A DNA stretch of 64,000 bases. Source: Pseudomonas grandcourensis. GTDB taxonomy: Bacteria > Pseudomonadota > Gammaproteobacteria > Pseudomonadales > Pseudomonadaceae. The position numbers and the translations under genes are program-made. The notes beneath the pieces are model-generated. The model was given only the letters and a program-made list of their open reading frames with translations, did not search any database and was not told where the DNA came from. Positions 24,395 through 34,486 of this stretch are shown in pieces (within the stretch, counting starts at the first letter, position 1; the number at the start of each line of letters is the position of its first letter). The stretch spans positions 3,448,501 through 3,512,500 of the forward strand of contig NZ_CP150919.1 of assembly GCF_039909015.1 (NCBI RefSeq). Reading direction: 5' to 3'.

Positions 24395-26344
24395 TCAGCC
24401 GCAGAGCACTGCGGCGCGTACCGGATCGATGGCTACCAGCGCCGCCAGCAACGCGTCCATGCGCCGGGCCAGAGCGGGTTTATCCGCGTCATTGCGTTGT
24501 GCTTTGAGGCGCAGCAATTTGAGCAGGCGGGCCTTGACCTCAAAGTTCAGGTCCGGCTCCCACTCCGCCAGGGCCTGGCGCTGGGCGATGGCATCCAGTT
24601 CACCCAGCAGGTGAATGGCCAGGTTGCTCTTGCCGTACTGCTCGGCCACCCGCGTCATCAACAGGCGCAGCAGCCAGCGCTGTCGGCCTGTGTGCACATC
24701 GGGCCGTGCGGCCAGCCAGGCCAGCGCCGCCTCCACCCCATCGCTGTCGGCTTGCGCCAGAGCCTGGGCTTCCAGGGACAGGATTTCGGTATCCGCATCG
24801 ATGGCTGTCGTTGCCGGAACAGGCAACCACTGTTGGGACTGATTACCGCTGACATGCTGAGCGATCCACTCGCGAGTGGTCTCGTCGGCGAACGGTGTGC
24901 CGTCGCTCCAGCACAGGGCCTCCAGGCCCGGGAGACGCTCAAGGAACATCCCCAGGTCGCGCTTGGCCACATCGGCCCAGCTGTCCAGCGGCGCGGGTTG
25001 CTTTCTCAACGCCTGGTACACATACCACTGCAGATCCAGCCAGAAATGATTCACGCCCTCGGCGAACATTCCTTCAACCTGATCCAGCAGTTCCTGCCAG
25101 TTCTGCTGCAGGTGCAGTCGCTTGAGTTGTACCTTGTAGTCGCCACGTGGGGGGGCCAGACGGGTATTGCCATTGATGTCCTGAGGCGGCGGCTGATGCA
25201 GCGTGTCCCAGCGCATGCTTGTCATCAGCCGATGGGCCGCCAGCCAGCCCTGGGGTTGTTCACGCAGATAGCCCGCCAGGGCCCGGCCACTGTCCAACAG
25301 ATCGCGCCCGGACTTGATGGCTGTGACACCCGGCACATCCGATGGGGTGTTTACTTCATGGCTGGCACTGTTCTGCGGCACCAGGGCATCCACCCCACCG
25401 GACTGCGCCAACCGTGCAGACAGCGCGGCATACAGCGCGCCCAGGGCCGGGCGCTGGTCCTGCGGCCAGGCGCCAAGACCCTGCTCCAGCCAGGCCAGCG
25501 CCGAGACCGTGCGCTCAGCTTCGCTGCGCACAACCTCCGGATACAGCGACAGGCTGTCCAGCACCTTGCTGCCGGCCAGCCACTCCAGGGCCATCTTGCG
25601 GCTGTTGGGCCGCACAGGCAGCACCTGCTGCGCGTAATGCCCGACCAGCGCGGCCAGCAGGCCAAGGCCATCGGCGAGCCCGACCTCGCCGTCTTTGTGC
25701 AAGCGGGCCCACAACTGGGTCAACAGGTTGTCCAGTTGGGTCAGCAAACCCGGGTGAGCAGCAAAGCTGAGAAGCGGCGGTACATAGCCCGGGTCGAGCA
25801 TCCAGGCCCCCTGCCCGTCACGTGTCAGACGGGCAATCGGGCAAGTCAGGTAATCGGCGTTGTCATCGTTTTCCAGGCGCAAGCTCAAGGCATGCTCCAG
25901 CACCCCGATCGATTGCACCTCATCGCCGAACACGTCTTGAACCTGGCGCCAGTCCTGACGATAACGCATCGGTCGATCGGCCCTGCCCCCGTCGAACAGG
26001 CAGTTATTGCCATTGCCCTGTTCCAGCGGCAAGGCCAGCAACAGCGTGACGTTCTGACTGTCATCAGGCAGCTGCCGGGCCAACTCCAGCGCTGGAGGCA
26101 GGCGATCGACATGATCGGTATCGACCAGGGTACCGTCGGCCATGCGCAAGTGCAGCCTGGTCAGTTTGAGCTTGCCCAGGCGCAGCGCCTGCAGATCTAC
26201 TTCCACTGTTTGTACACCCCAGGGATGTACCAACGACAGGTGCGCAAGGCACTCATTGGTCCAGGCTTCCCAGCGCGCCTGCTGCTGGAATTGCTGCGGA
26301 GACAGCAACGCCCCCGCGGCCCACAGGGGGCGGTCGATCTTCAT
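24395..26344 (-). CDS. T6SS chimera: TssK N-terminal shoulder domain fused to TssA C-terminal (VasJ-type) domain
   Basis: This is a 649-residue protein. Residues 1 to about 210 match the TssK N-terminal part (RPLWAAGALLSPQQFQQQ, HPWGVQTVEVDLQALRLGKLKL, VTLLLALPLEQG, DPGYVPPLLSFAAHPGLL), which sits on the TssF/G wedge. Residues from about 344 to the end match the C-terminal VasJ-type region of TssA (GWLAAHRLMTSMRWDTLHQPPP, TRLAPPRGDYKVQLKRLHLQQNW, MFAEGVNHFWLDLQWY at 426-441, LPGLEALCWSDGTPFADE). The middle (210-343) is helical and unclear. The TssK C-terminal head, which contacts TssL/TssM, seems absent. No separate tssK or tssA gene exists in the cluster. The gene lies between tssC and tssF and shows no sign of frame disruption. 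Confidence 0.85.
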   Translation of the reverse strand: MKIDRPLWAAGALLSPQQFQQQARWEAWTNECLAHLSLVHPWGVQTVEVDLQALRLGKLKLTRLHLRMADGTLVDTDHVDRLPPALELARQLPDDSQNVTLLLALPLEQGNGNNCLFDGGRADRPMRYRQDWRQVQDVFGDEVQSIGVLEHALSLRLENDDNADYLTCPIARLTRDGQGAWMLDPGYVPPLLSFAAHPGLLTQLDNLLTQLWARLHKDGEVGLADGLGLLAALVGHYAQQVLPVRPNSRKMALEWLAGSKVLDSLSLYPEVVRSEAERTVSALAWLEQGLGAWPQDQRPALGALYAALSARLAQSGGVDALVPQNSASHEVNTPSDVPGVTAIKSGRDLLDSGRALAGYLREQPQGWLAAHRLMTSMRWDTLHQPPPQDINGNTRLAPPRGDYKVQLKRLHLQQNWQELLDQVEGMFAEGVNHFWLDLQWYVYQALRKQPAPLDSWADVAKRDLGMFLERLPGLEALCWSDGTPFADETTREWIAQHVSGNQSQQWLPVPATTAIDADTEILSLEAQALAQADSDGVEAALAWLAARPDVHTGRQRWLLRLLMTRVAEQYGKSNLAIHLLGELDAIAQRQALAEWEPDLNFEVKARLLKLLRLKAQRNDADKPALARRMDALLAALVAIDPVRAAVLCG

Positions 26345-26384
26345 GACATTCGTTCCCTACGAAATGACTCGGGTTTGAACAGGC

Positions 26385-27923
26385 TCAGGTTTTGGCCTTG
26401 GGCATCTGCGAAACCAGTGACAGGTTGACGTCCATGCCTTCCACCTGAAAGTGCGGCACGGCGTACAACTTGACGCGGAAAAAGCCGGGGTTGTCCTCGA
26501 TGTCTTCCACCGTCACCTGCGCCTCACTCAGCGGGTGCGAAGCCTGCAAATCATCGCCGGGGTCGGTCATTTCGGTGACCAGCCCACCGATCCACTTGTT
26601 GAGCTCAAGCTCCAGCAAGCGACGATCCTTGGTGGTTCCGATGTTCTCGCGCTGGATCATTTTCAAGTAATGAGCGATGCGGGACAGGAGGAATATGTAC
26701 GGCAAACGCGAGTTGATACGGCTGTTTGCGGTGGCGTCGGCGGTGTCGTACAGAGCGGGTTTCTGGCTGGAGTTGGCGGAGAAGAAACACGCGTAGTCGC
26801 GATTCTTGTAGTACGACAATGGAATGAAACCGAGGTTGGCGAATTCAAACTCACGTGTCTCGGGAATCATCACCTCCGAGGGGATTTTCACCTGATTGCC
26901 GGTGCCCAGGTCGTACAGATGAATCGGCAGGCCGGTGACCGCGCCACCCGACTGCGGGCCGCGGATCTGCACGCACCAGCCGTTGCTGATGAAACTCTTG
27001 ACCATGTTCGCGGCAAACGCGAACGAGGCGTTGGTCCACAGATACTTGTCGTGGTCCGGCCCCTTGACGCTTTCGATGTAGTTGAAACTGCGCACGGCTA
27101 TGGTGTCAGGACCGTAGGGCAGACGACCGAGCACCCGCGGCATGGTCAGGCCGATGTAGCGGGCATCGTCACTGTCGCGAAAGGCTTTCCACTTGATGTA
27201 TTCCGCGCGGTCGAAGTAGTTGCCGATGTCCTTGATCGCAGCGACTTCTTCCATCGATTCCTTGCCGAAAAAAGCCGGACCGACAGAACCAATGAACGGC
27301 ATGTGTGCCGCCGCCGCCACCTTGGAAACATTGCGCAGCAAGGCAATATCCCGAGGGCTGCGGTCGAATTCGTAATTGGAAATGGCCGCAGCAATCGGTT
27401 CGCCACCCGGCGTGTCGTATTCCCGGGTGTAGGTATGGAAATACAACCCGCTCTGGGCGATCTCCGGTGCGTCTTCGAAATCCTGGATCAAATGATCCTT
27501 GCTGACATCCAGCAACTCGATGCGAACGTTGCGGCGAAAATCGGTTTGGTCGATCAGCGATTTCACACCGCGCCAGGTCGACTCGACGCGCTGGAAGTCT
27601 GGATGGTGCATGACGGCATCGAGCTGGCGACTGATCTGCTCGTCCAACGATGCAATGTGCTCATCGAGCAGTGCTTTATCCAGACGCTCGACTTTTTGTG
27701 AAGACTGCTTGAGCAAGTTCAGGAAAACGCTGACGGCAGCGGTCACGCGCTCATCGGCAGAGGCCTCGGACAATGCTTCGTTATCCTGAAAGGAGTCGAA
27801 ACCGGCCAACTCTTCTACTGGACTCAGATTGATCTTGCTGAACAAAGCGCTATATATACCCTGGCTTTCTTCAGACAACACTGTATCGCCACGCGATTGC
27901 GCGGAAGAATGTTCAACGGACAT
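26385..27923 (-). CDS. tssC: T6SS contractile sheath large subunit TssC
   Basis: This 512-residue protein starts at MSVEHSSAQSRGD (27923); the longer frame above it overlaps tssB and is not used. Family features are LDEQISRQLDAVMHHPDFQRVESTWRGVK (about residue 100), TPGGEPIAAAISNYEF, MPFIGSVGPAFFG, GLTMPRVLGRLPYG, NAS(F)AFAANMVKSF and WCVQIRGPQSGG. TssC forms the contractile tube around Hcp with TssB and is recycled by ClpV, neither hcp nor clpV being present here. The gap to tssB is 34 bp. Confidence 0.95.
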   Translation of the reverse strand: MSVEHSSAQSRGDTVLSEESQGIYSALFSKINLSPVEELAGFDSFQDNEALSEASADERVTAAVSVFLNLLKQSSQKVERLDKALLDEHIASLDEQISRQLDAVMHHPDFQRVESTWRGVKSLIDQTDFRRNVRIELLDVSKDHLIQDFEDAPEIAQSGLYFHTYTREYDTPGGEPIAAAISNYEFDRSPRDIALLRNVSKVAAAAHMPFIGSVGPAFFGKESMEEVAAIKDIGNYFDRAEYIKWKAFRDSDDARYIGLTMPRVLGRLPYGPDTIAVRSFNYIESVKGPDHDKYLWTNASFAFAANMVKSFISNGWCVQIRGPQSGGAVTGLPIHLYDLGTGNQVKIPSEVMIPETREFEFANLGFIPLSYYKNRDYACFFSANSSQKPALYDTADATANSRINSRLPYIFLLSRIAHYLKMIQRENIGTTKDRRLLELELNKWIGGLVTEMTDPGDDLQASHPLSEAQVTVEDIEDNPGFFRVKLYAVPHFQVEGMDVNLSLVSQMPKAKT

Positions 27924-27957
27924 TTTTAGTATTCCTGTGAAGCGAACCGAAGGGAAA

Positions 27958-28461
27958 TTAACGAACTTCTTTGGGAGCCAGGGCAGCCAGTTCGGCACGC
28001 AGTTCATCACTGAGCGCATCATCTTTGAGGATGCGCTCCAACTCGTGCCGAAAGGTCGCGTTGTCCAGCAGGTTCGACTTGAGATCGCGCAGCAGGTTGC
28101 GCATGGCCAACAGTGCGCGTAGCTGTGGAATCTGCCGCGCCACCTGTTCCGGCTCAAAGTCTTTCATGGCCCGGAAACTCAATTCCACAGTGGTGTCGCA
28201 GTGGTCATTGACCAGCGTGTTTTCCACCGCCAGCTTCAGGCTTGGGGAATACTCGGACAAAACGCTGTCGAAATTATTCTTGTCAATGTTCATTTTGTTT
28301 CTTGCGGACAGCGGACGCTGTTCCTTACCGTTGCTGTAGTCGCCCATCACCATCAACTTCAGTGGCAACTCGACTTTTTTCTGTGTGCCACCCGTGTGCA
28401 AATCGAGCTTGATATTGACTCGAGCCTTGGGCACTTCGTTTTGAAAACTACTTGCAGTCAT
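27958..28461 (-). CDS. tssB: T6SS contractile sheath small subunit TssB
   Basis: This 167-residue protein is read from the second of two adjacent ATGs (28461). AGGAGG lies four bases before it, and the first ATG (28464) would have a spacer of one base. It carries the classic KARVNIKLDLHTGG, KKVELPLKLMVMGDYSNG and FDSVLSEYSPSLKLAVENTL, then LRALLAMRNLLRDLKSNLLDN near the end. TssB interlocks with TssC in the sheath. It is the first gene of the operon, with about 450 bp of gene-free DNA upstream. Confidence 0.95.
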   Translation of the reverse strand: MTASSFQNEVPKARVNIKLDLHTGGTQKKVELPLKLMVMGDYSNGKEQRPLSARNKMNIDKNNFDSVLSEYSPSLKLAVENTLVNDHCDTTVELSFRAMKDFEPEQVARQIPQLRALLAMRNLLRDLKSNLLDNATFRHELERILKDDALSDELRAELAALAPKEVR

Positions 28462-28464
28462 CAT

Positions 28465-28918
28465 TCCTCCTGACACCCGCGCAACAGTAAAAACCATCAC
28501 GAAGATAAATAAGACTGGAATCCAGAACGGCGACCAACTCTATTCGCAGAGTTGCCATCCACAGCCCTTAAATTCCTTTTAATGCATAGAAGCCGTAACC
28601 CCGAGAGACAATTTTCGTCTCTCCGTCTATAAACGATGAAGCATCCGAAGTTAATTCTCCATCCCCTTGTGGCACTTTCGGACATTTCCCACAGGGTCAA
28701 TCAACAAAAGAGAAGTTAATTTGTAGGACGAGAGCGAGATATTCAAATCTGGTCATGCCAACACACAATTTTTGCTATGAGTAATGGATCTCACTCCAGT
28801 CGATCTAGTCATAACCCAGCGGTGCACCTGTCATCAAAGACAGCACACCGATTCAATATTCCCGTCCCGATCTACGCAACCATGACGTCCTCACTCACAC
28901 ACCCGTAAGGACAGTGTC
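28465..28918. other. Divergent intergenic region upstream of tssB and the isochorismatase-like gene
   Basis: This 450 bp region has no credible gene. It is richer in A/T than its neighbours and should contain the promoters of the type VI operon (leftward) and of the hydrolase gene (rightward). I looked for a sigma-54 type TGGCAC-N5-TTGC element toward tssB and did not find one. Nothing else is assigned. Confidence 0.4.
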
Positions 28919-29572
28919 ATGGCCATTGCAAAGGCAGTACCCGGCAAAACCCTGCTGACCCCGACCGATCACACCCTGATCATGATCGACCACCAGTCGC
29001 AGATGTCCTTCGCGACCAAGTCGATCGACGCCGTCACCCTGCGCAACAACGCCGCACTGGTGGCCAAGGCAGCGCGGGGCTTCAAGGTCTCGACCATTCT
29101 CACTACCGTCGCCGAGAAGAGCTTTTCCGGGCCGATCTTCGACGAAATCAAGGCCGTGTTCCCGGAACACAACGTGATCGACCGCACCAGCATGAACACC
29201 TGGGAAGACGAGCGCATTGCCGTGGAAGTCAACGCCATCGGCAAGCAAAAGATTGTCCTGGCCGGGCTGTGGACCTCCGTTTGCATTGTTGGCCCGGCGT
29301 TGTCGGCGATTGACCAGGGTTTCGAGGTGTATGTGATTGCCGACGCCTGCGGCGATGTCAGCACCGAGGCCCATGAAATGGCCATGCAGCGCATGATCCA
29401 GATCGGTGCCCGGCCGATGACGTCGCTGCAATACCTGCTGGAACTGCAACGTGACTGGGCCCGCAGCGAGACCTACGACGAAACGGTGAAAACCTCGATT
29501 GCCAACGGTGGTGCCTACGGTCTGGGCCTTATCTACGCCAAGACCATGTTTGGTGCATCCGAAGGCCATTAA
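28919..29572 (+). CDS. Isochorismatase-family cysteine hydrolase (YcaC-like)
   Basis: This 217-residue protein has the isochorismatase-like hydrolase fold. The likely catalytic triad is Asp24 (LIMIDHQSQM), Lys67 (VAEKSFSG) and Cys122 (LWTSVCIVGPAL). The cis-peptide region before the Cys is conserved. The length and C-terminal helix pair (YLLELQRDWAR, then GAYGLGLIYAKTMFG) are like YcaC proteins, which form octamers and have no established natural substrate. GTAAGGA precedes the ATG. It is followed by an OprD-family porin gene, so a shared uptake/degradation role is possible but unproven. Confidence 0.85.
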   Translation: MAIAKAVPGKTLLTPTDHTLIMIDHQSQMSFATKSIDAVTLRNNAALVAKAARGFKVSTILTTVAEKSFSGPIFDEIKAVFPEHNVIDRTSMNTWEDERIAVEVNAIGKQKIVLAGLWTSVCIVGPALSAIDQGFEVYVIADACGDVSTEAHEMAMQRMIQIGARPMTSLQYLLELQRDWARSETYDETVKTSIANGGAYGLGLIYAKTMFGASEGH

Positions 29573-29590
29573 GGTCCGTTGAAAAACCGG

Positions 29591-29613
29591 CGACTGCGTT
29601 CCCGACGCAGTCG
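29591..29613 (+). terminator. Hairpin between hydrolase and porin genes
   Basis: The nine-base arms CGACTGCGT (29591-29599) and ACGCAGTCG (29605-29613) with a five-base loop lie 18 bp after the hydrolase stop. No clear T-tract follows, so it may attenuate or stabilise the transcript rather than fully terminate. Confidence 0.5.
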
Positions 29614-29635
29614 CTGCCCCGGTGGTGACCCATTG

Positions 29636-30964
29636 ATGATCCTTTCCCCACAAGACTCCAGGGCGGCCATTGCCCTGTGCTTCTGCCTATTGACTACCCA
29701 CGCACTGGCCGAAGAATCGGCGAAAGAATCCGTAGGATTTTTCGAGGGTGCGACCCTCGGCGTGCTCAGCCGAAACTTCTATCTGAACAGCGACTATCGA
29801 TCCCCCTCGCCGACCGGCAAAAGCTACAAGGCCGAATGGGCTCAAGGTTTCATCAGCGCATTTGAATCCGGTTTCACGCCGGGCACTGTTGGCTTCGGCC
29901 TCGATGCCCATGCCTTTGTCGGACTCAAGCTCGATGGCGGCAAGGGCCATTCCGGGACCGGATTGCTGCCGGTGGGCAGTGACGGTCGTAGCGAAAGCAA
30001 CTACTCCAGCGGTGGCGGCGCGATCAAGCTCAAGGCATCGAACACCACCCTGGCGTTTGGCGAGATGGAGGTTGAATCCCCAGTGTTCGACACCGCGGAC
30101 AAACGACTGCAACCGGAGTACGCCACCGGTTTTCTGCTCAACAGCCGCGAAATCGACGGCATGAACCTGCAGGCCGGCCACTTCACGGCATTCAAGAATC
30201 AGGACAGTGCTTCAGGCAAGGGCGACTTTTTCGGTTATGGCGCCAACACCGAGGCCGGCGGCATTTCGTTTGTCGGCGCCGACTTGTTTACCCAAAGCCC
30301 GGTCGGCGGCGCCCTGTATGCCTCGGATCTGACCGACACCTGGCATCAGTACTACGGCAACCTGCACTTCAAGCAGTCAGAAGTGTTCCTCGACGCCAAC
30401 CTCTATCACACCCGGGACACTGGCCAGGCACTGGCCGGCGCCATCGACAACACCGCGTACAGCCTGTCCGGCAGATACACGCTGGGCGCTCACGGCTTCA
30501 CCCTGGCGTACCAGAAAGTCGATGGTGATACGCCGTTCGATTTTGTCGGTGGCGACTCCATTTACCTCGCCAACTCGATCAAGTACGCCGACTTCAACGG
30601 CGCCCATGAACGTTCCTGGCAGGTTCGTTATGACCTGGACTTGGCCAACTTCGGGATACCCGGCCTGAAGTTCATGACCCGCTACGTCACCGGCGACCAG
30701 ATCGACGGCACCCATGCACCGCAAGGCGGCGCCTATAACCCGTTCGACCCGGCGACCGGCACCTACGTGCCGCAACAAGGTGATGGGGGCAAGCACTGGG
30801 AGCGAGACATCGACCTGCACTACGTCGTGCAGTCCGGGGCGGCCAAGGGTTTGTCGTTGCAACTGTCCCATGTGTCGCACCGGGCCAACGCGGCGCAGGC
30901 AGGCGACGACATCGACCGGGTGTACGTGGTCATCCAGTACCCGTTGGACTTCGGGCCGTTCTGA
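29636..30964 (+). CDS. OprD-family outer membrane porin
   Basis: This protein has about 442 residues, started at ATG 29636 (MILSPQDSRAAIALCF), with a signal peptide ending near ALAEE. Family features are FFEGATLGVLSRNFYLNSDYR at the mature N-terminus, EWAQGFISAFESGFTPGTVGFGLDAHAFVGLKLD, strand-rich middle sections and a terminal Phe (YPLDFGPF) as needed for outer-membrane insertion. OprD-type channels take up basic amino acids, small carboxylates or aromatic acids; the specificity cannot be read. The frame upstream of 29636 lacks a ribosome site. The gene converges on tRNA-Sec. Confidence 0.9.
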   Translation: MILSPQDSRAAIALCFCLLTTHALAEESAKESVGFFEGATLGVLSRNFYLNSDYRSPSPTGKSYKAEWAQGFISAFESGFTPGTVGFGLDAHAFVGLKLDGGKGHSGTGLLPVGSDGRSESNYSSGGGAIKLKASNTTLAFGEMEVESPVFDTADKRLQPEYATGFLLNSREIDGMNLQAGHFTAFKNQDSASGKGDFFGYGANTEAGGISFVGADLFTQSPVGGALYASDLTDTWHQYYGNLHFKQSEVFLDANLYHTRDTGQALAGAIDNTAYSLSGRYTLGAHGFTLAYQKVDGDTPFDFVGGDSIYLANSIKYADFNGAHERSWQVRYDLDLANFGIPGLKFMTRYVTGDQIDGTHAPQGGAYNPFDPATGTYVPQQGDGGKHWERDIDLHYVVQSGAAKGLSLQLSHVSHRANAAQAGDDIDRVYVVIQYPLDFGPF

Positions 30965-30972
30965 CCGGAAAA

Positions 30973-31068
30973 TGGCGGAAGGCAGCCGGAGTCGAACCTG
31001 CCCGGGAACGGATGCCGTCCCCAACCGGGTTTGAAGCCCGGCCGCGCCACCGGGCGCGATTGCCTTCC
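30973..31068 (-). tRNA. selC: tRNA-Sec (anticodon TCA)
   Basis: A 96-nt tRNA is read on the minus strand. The acceptor stem is GGAAGGC ... GCCTTCC, with an encoded CCA end at 30973-30975. The long extra arm is typical of bacterial tRNA-Sec, the T-loop is GGTTCGACTCC, and the anticodon TCA is at 31032-31034 (CTTCAAA). It reads UGA when charged with selenocysteine by SelA and delivered by SelB, both encoded immediately upstream, and is needed for the UGA codon in fdnG. It lies 32 bp after selB. Confidence 0.96.
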
Positions 31069-31100
31069 TTGAAACCATGCCTTTGAATCATGTCCCTGAA

Positions 31101-33008
31101 TCAGTGCTCTGTGCGCTGGGCCAACGCACTGTCCAGGCGAATCTGCCGACGATCTCCAAAGCGTCGGGTCAGGCCGATACGGTCGAAGTATTCCAATATC
31201 TGGATACTGCGCTTGCGCCCCAGACCCACCGCATCACGAAACGCCGCCACCTGGATCACCGGGTTGGCGTTCGCCAGTTGCAACAGCATAGCCGCCAATC
31301 GGTGAATCACGCTGTCGGTGTAAAACAGGTCGCGCACCACCTGGTGCATCAAGCCCAGGCGCGCCATTTTGCGCAGCAATGCGCGGACGGTTGCTTCGTC
31401 ATGTCCCAGGTTGCGCACCCAGGGCGGGTCGAATCCAGCCTGTTCGAATAGCGGCTGCAATTGTAGCCACAGGGCTTCATCCTCTTCGCTCAAGCGCACC
31501 TGGTGCCCGGGCAGGTGCAACCACGGACCGCTGCTGGTGATGTCGCCGCTGGCCAACAACTCATCGAGCAGACTGATGAACGTCGGGCGTTCCAGCGTGC
31601 TGCCGGTGAATCGACGCAGGCGATCCCGGTCCGGGCCCATCTGATCCGGTTCGAGTTCATGGAAACGCGCGAGCTGGTCCACTAAAGGCGCCTTCAAGGC
31701 TTCCCAACGGCTGGCACTGAACAGCAACGCGCCCTGGCGGGTGTCGATCAGGCGCACATCAGCGGGCAACACCCAACTGCTGCGCGGTCGGTTGAATTGC
31801 CGCTCCAGGCGCTGCGGATCGAGCCCTGTGTCGCTATGGGCCAGCAATGCCGGCAAAACATTTTCCAGCCCGGCACTGTTCGCTAGCGCCCCCAGTTGAG
31901 CCAGACGTTCGGGGCTGCGGCGTTGCCGGGTGGGGGCAAACGGGTCGAGCACCCGACCGCCGCCAAGGGTGCGTTGAGCACTCTGGTCACGCAGGATCAA
32001 CGGATCGCCCTTCACCGCATGCACCGCTGTATTGAGCAGCAGTTGCGCAAACATCCGTCCACCCGGCGCCAGGCAGGTGCCTTCCAGCAAGGCGACGCGC
32101 CCGGTCACATCCTGAGTGCCGAGGTGCACGTGCACCGGTTGAAAGTGTTCGAAGGCCCGGGGTTCGCCGGCAAGCAACTGCATGTCGATGTCCAGGCGCT
32201 GGGTGGGCGCATACAGGCCTTCGGCGAGTAACCAGTGGCCGCGATGGATGTGTTCCAGGGCCAGCCGTTCGGCACTCAGGTTCAACGCCACGCGCTGGCC
32301 GGCAAAGGCGTGGTCGGTGGCCTGGTTTTGCGCGTGCAGGCCACGGATGCGCACCGGTTTGCCTTGTGGCCCCAACAGCAGGGTATCGCCCACCGCGACC
32401 TGGCCGGACAGCGCCGTGCCAGTCACCACGATACCGGCCCCGGCCACGCTGAAGGCCCGGTCGATCGCCAGGCGAAAACCTCCTTCGGTGCTGCGTTGCT
32501 GAACTTCACGCTGGGCTTGCAGCAATTGTTGACGCAGGGTTTCGATGCCCTCGCCGGTCACGCTCGACAGCGCAATCAGCGGTGCATCGGCATACGGCCC
32601 GGGCGCCAGCAAGGTACGGATCTGCTCGCGCACGTCCTGTACCCGGGCGCTGTCGACCCGGTCGCACTTGCTGATCGCCACCAGTGCCCGAGGGATGCCC
32701 AGCAACTGGACAATCGCCAGGTGCTCGCGGGTCTGCGGCATCACCCCGTCATCGGCGGCCACCACCAGCAACACCAGATCGATACCCTGCGCCCCGGCCA
32801 GCATGTTGTGGGTGAAGCGCTCATGGCCGGGAACGTCGATGAATCCGGTTAGCTGCGCATCTGCCTCCAGCGCGGCATACAGGTAGCCGAGGTCGATGGT
32901 CATGCCGCGCTCGCGCTCTTCGCGGCGCCGGTCACCTGCCTGACCGGTCAACGCCTGGAGCAGCGCCGTCTTGCCATGGTCGATGTGCCCTGCGGTGCCG
33001 ACAATCAC
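31101..33008 (-). CDS. selB: Selenocysteine-specific elongation factor SelB
   Basis: This 635-residue GTPase brings selenocysteyl-tRNA to UGA codons. The GTP-binding domain has [19 protein letters not shown] (P-loop), RGMTIDLGY (switch I), DVPGHERF (switch II) and SKCD (guanine recognition). EF-Tu-like barrel domains follow, and C-terminal winged-helix repeats (about 370-630) bind the SECIS hairpin. The start is GTG at 33008, overlapping the TGA of selA by 4 bp, which indicates coupling. Confidence 0.95.
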   Translation of the reverse strand: MIVGTAGHIDHGKTALLQALTGQAGDRRREERERGMTIDLGYLYAALEADAQLTGFIDVPGHERFTHNMLAGAQGIDLVLLVVAADDGVMPQTREHLAIVQLLGIPRALVAISKCDRVDSARVQDVREQIRTLLAPGPYADAPLIALSSVTGEGIETLRQQLLQAQREVQQRSTEGGFRLAIDRAFSVAGAGIVVTGTALSGQVAVGDTLLLGPQGKPVRIRGLHAQNQATDHAFAGQRVALNLSAERLALEHIHRGHWLLAEGLYAPTQRLDIDMQLLAGEPRAFEHFQPVHVHLGTQDVTGRVALLEGTCLAPGGRMFAQLLLNTAVHAVKGDPLILRDQSAQRTLGGGRVLDPFAPTRQRRSPERLAQLGALANSAGLENVLPALLAHSDTGLDPQRLERQFNRPRSSWVLPADVRLIDTRQGALLFSASRWEALKAPLVDQLARFHELEPDQMGPDRDRLRRFTGSTLERPTFISLLDELLASGDITSSGPWLHLPGHQVRLSEEDEALWLQLQPLFEQAGFDPPWVRNLGHDEATVRALLRKMARLGLMHQVVRDLFYTDSVIHRLAAMLLQLANANPVIQVAAFRDAVGLGRKRSIQILEYFDRIGLTRRFGDRRQIRLDSALAQRTEH

Positions 33009-34435
33009 CCTGCCCGGCCCTCCACCTGTAATTGATCAAGCTGCGCCAGCCATGCCGGTTCGTCGTCCAGTTGCCGCAGGTCCAGCCACAGGGCGTCATC
33101 GTCAATTCGCCCCAGGACCGCAATCGGCAAGCGGCGAAAGGCCTCTTCCAGCGTCAACAGCGAGCGCCCGCGCAAGCGCTTGGACGTAAGAGGACGCAGA
33201 CACAGTGCTGCACTGGCCAGCCGCGCCACCGGTTGGCTGCCGCTGCCGATCATGCCCAGCGCCGGCATGGCGCTGATGCTCCAGCCGTCACCCAGCACTT
33301 GGGCCAGCGCTGGCAGCAAACGCTCGGCTTGGGCGAGGATATCGGCCTGTGGTCGGGTCAACAGGCGCAGGCTCGGCAAACGCTCGGCCAGTCGGTCCGG
33401 GTTGCGGTACAAAACCAACACCGCTTCCAGGGCGGCCAGGGTCATTTTGTCGACCCGCAGCGCACGCTTGAGCGGATTTTTCTTGATCCTGGCGATCAGT
33501 TCCTTGCGGCCGACAATCACCCCGGCCTGTGGTCCGCCGAGCAGTTTGTCGCCACTGAAGGTAACGATGTCCGCGCCATCGAGCAGTGCCTGACGCACCG
33601 TCGGCTCAGCCGGCAAGCCCCAGCGGGTCAAGTCCAGCAGACTGCCGCTGCCGAGGTCTTCGAGCAGCGGCAAACCGTGCTGGTGGGCCAGTTGCGCCAG
33701 TTCGGCGGTCGGCACGCTGGTGGTGAAGCCTTGGATGCTGTAGTTGCTCGCATGCACGCGCATGATCAAGCCGCTACGCGGGCCGATGGCCGCCTCGTAG
33801 TCGCGGGCATGGGTGCGGTTGGTGGTGCCGACCTCAACCAGCTTCACCCCGGCACGGGCCATGATGTCGGGGATGCGGAAGGCGCCGCCGATTTCAATCA
33901 GTTCGCCCCGGGAAATAATCCCTTCCTTGCGCGCGCCCAGGCTGTTGAGGGTCAAGAGGACGGCTGCGGCATTGTTGTTGACCACGGTCACCGCTTCGGC
34001 GCCGGTCAGTTCGCGGATCAAGTCTTCGATCAGGTCGTCGCGGTCTCCGCGCTTGCCGCTGCGCAGGTCGAATTCCAGGTTGAGCGGATAACGCGCGGCC
34101 ATTTGCACCGCCTCGATCGCTTCCTCGGGCAACAGCGCCCGGCCGAGGTTGGTGTGCAAGACCGTGCCGGTGAGGTTGAACACCCGGCACACATGGCTGC
34201 GATGCTGGATGGCCAATCGCTCGCCGACCCTGCCCGCCAGCACCTCGGAGCTGACTTCCACAGCTTCGAGCAAACCCTGCCGTACCCCTTCGCGCAGCTC
34301 ATCCAGCAATAGCCGCAAGGCGCCCAGCAAGGCGTGGCGCCCATAGCGCTCGGCCAACGGCCGACACGCCGGGTGACGCAACAGACTGTCGATGGAAGGT
34401 AGACGCAGGGGTTGGCTGGCACTGCGTGCAGACAT
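33005..34435 (-). CDS. selA: L-seryl-tRNA(Sec) selenium transferase SelA
   Basis: This 476-residue PLP enzyme converts seryl-tRNA(Sec) to selenocysteyl-tRNA with selenophosphate. Features are the N-terminal [58 protein letters not shown] and the PLP-Lys motif [14 protein letters not shown], with a C-terminal domain about 350-470. Length and motifs match bacterial SelA. It lies about 50 bp after fdhE. Confidence 0.95.
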   Translation of the reverse strand: MSARSASQPLRLPSIDSLLRHPACRPLAERYGRHALLGALRLLLDELREGVRQGLLEAVEVSSEVLAGRVGERLAIQHRSHVCRVFNLTGTVLHTNLGRALLPEEAIEAVQMAARYPLNLEFDLRSGKRGDRDDLIEDLIRELTGAEAVTVVNNNAAAVLLTLNSLGARKEGIISRGELIEIGGAFRIPDIMARAGVKLVEVGTTNRTHARDYEAAIGPRSGLIMRVHASNYSIQGFTTSVPTAELAQLAHQHGLPLLEDLGSGSLLDLTRWGLPAEPTVRQALLDGADIVTFSGDKLLGGPQAGVIVGRKELIARIKKNPLKRALRVDKMTLAALEAVLVLYRNPDRLAERLPSLRLLTRPQADILAQAERLLPALAQVLGDGWSISAMPALGMIGSGSQPVARLASAALCLRPLTSKRLRGRSLLTLEEAFRRLPIAVLGRIDDDALWLDLRQLDDEPAWLAQLDQLQVEGRAG

Positions 34436-34486
34436 CTGGCGCTCCTGAAAACGAATGACCCTCGCGCCAGAGTGTAGACGCTGCGG

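Noticed and set aside
24497..26428. Long plus-strand open frame antisense to the TssK/TssA gene
   Set aside because: Same artefact of third-position G/C bias; the minus strand gene has clear domain motifs.
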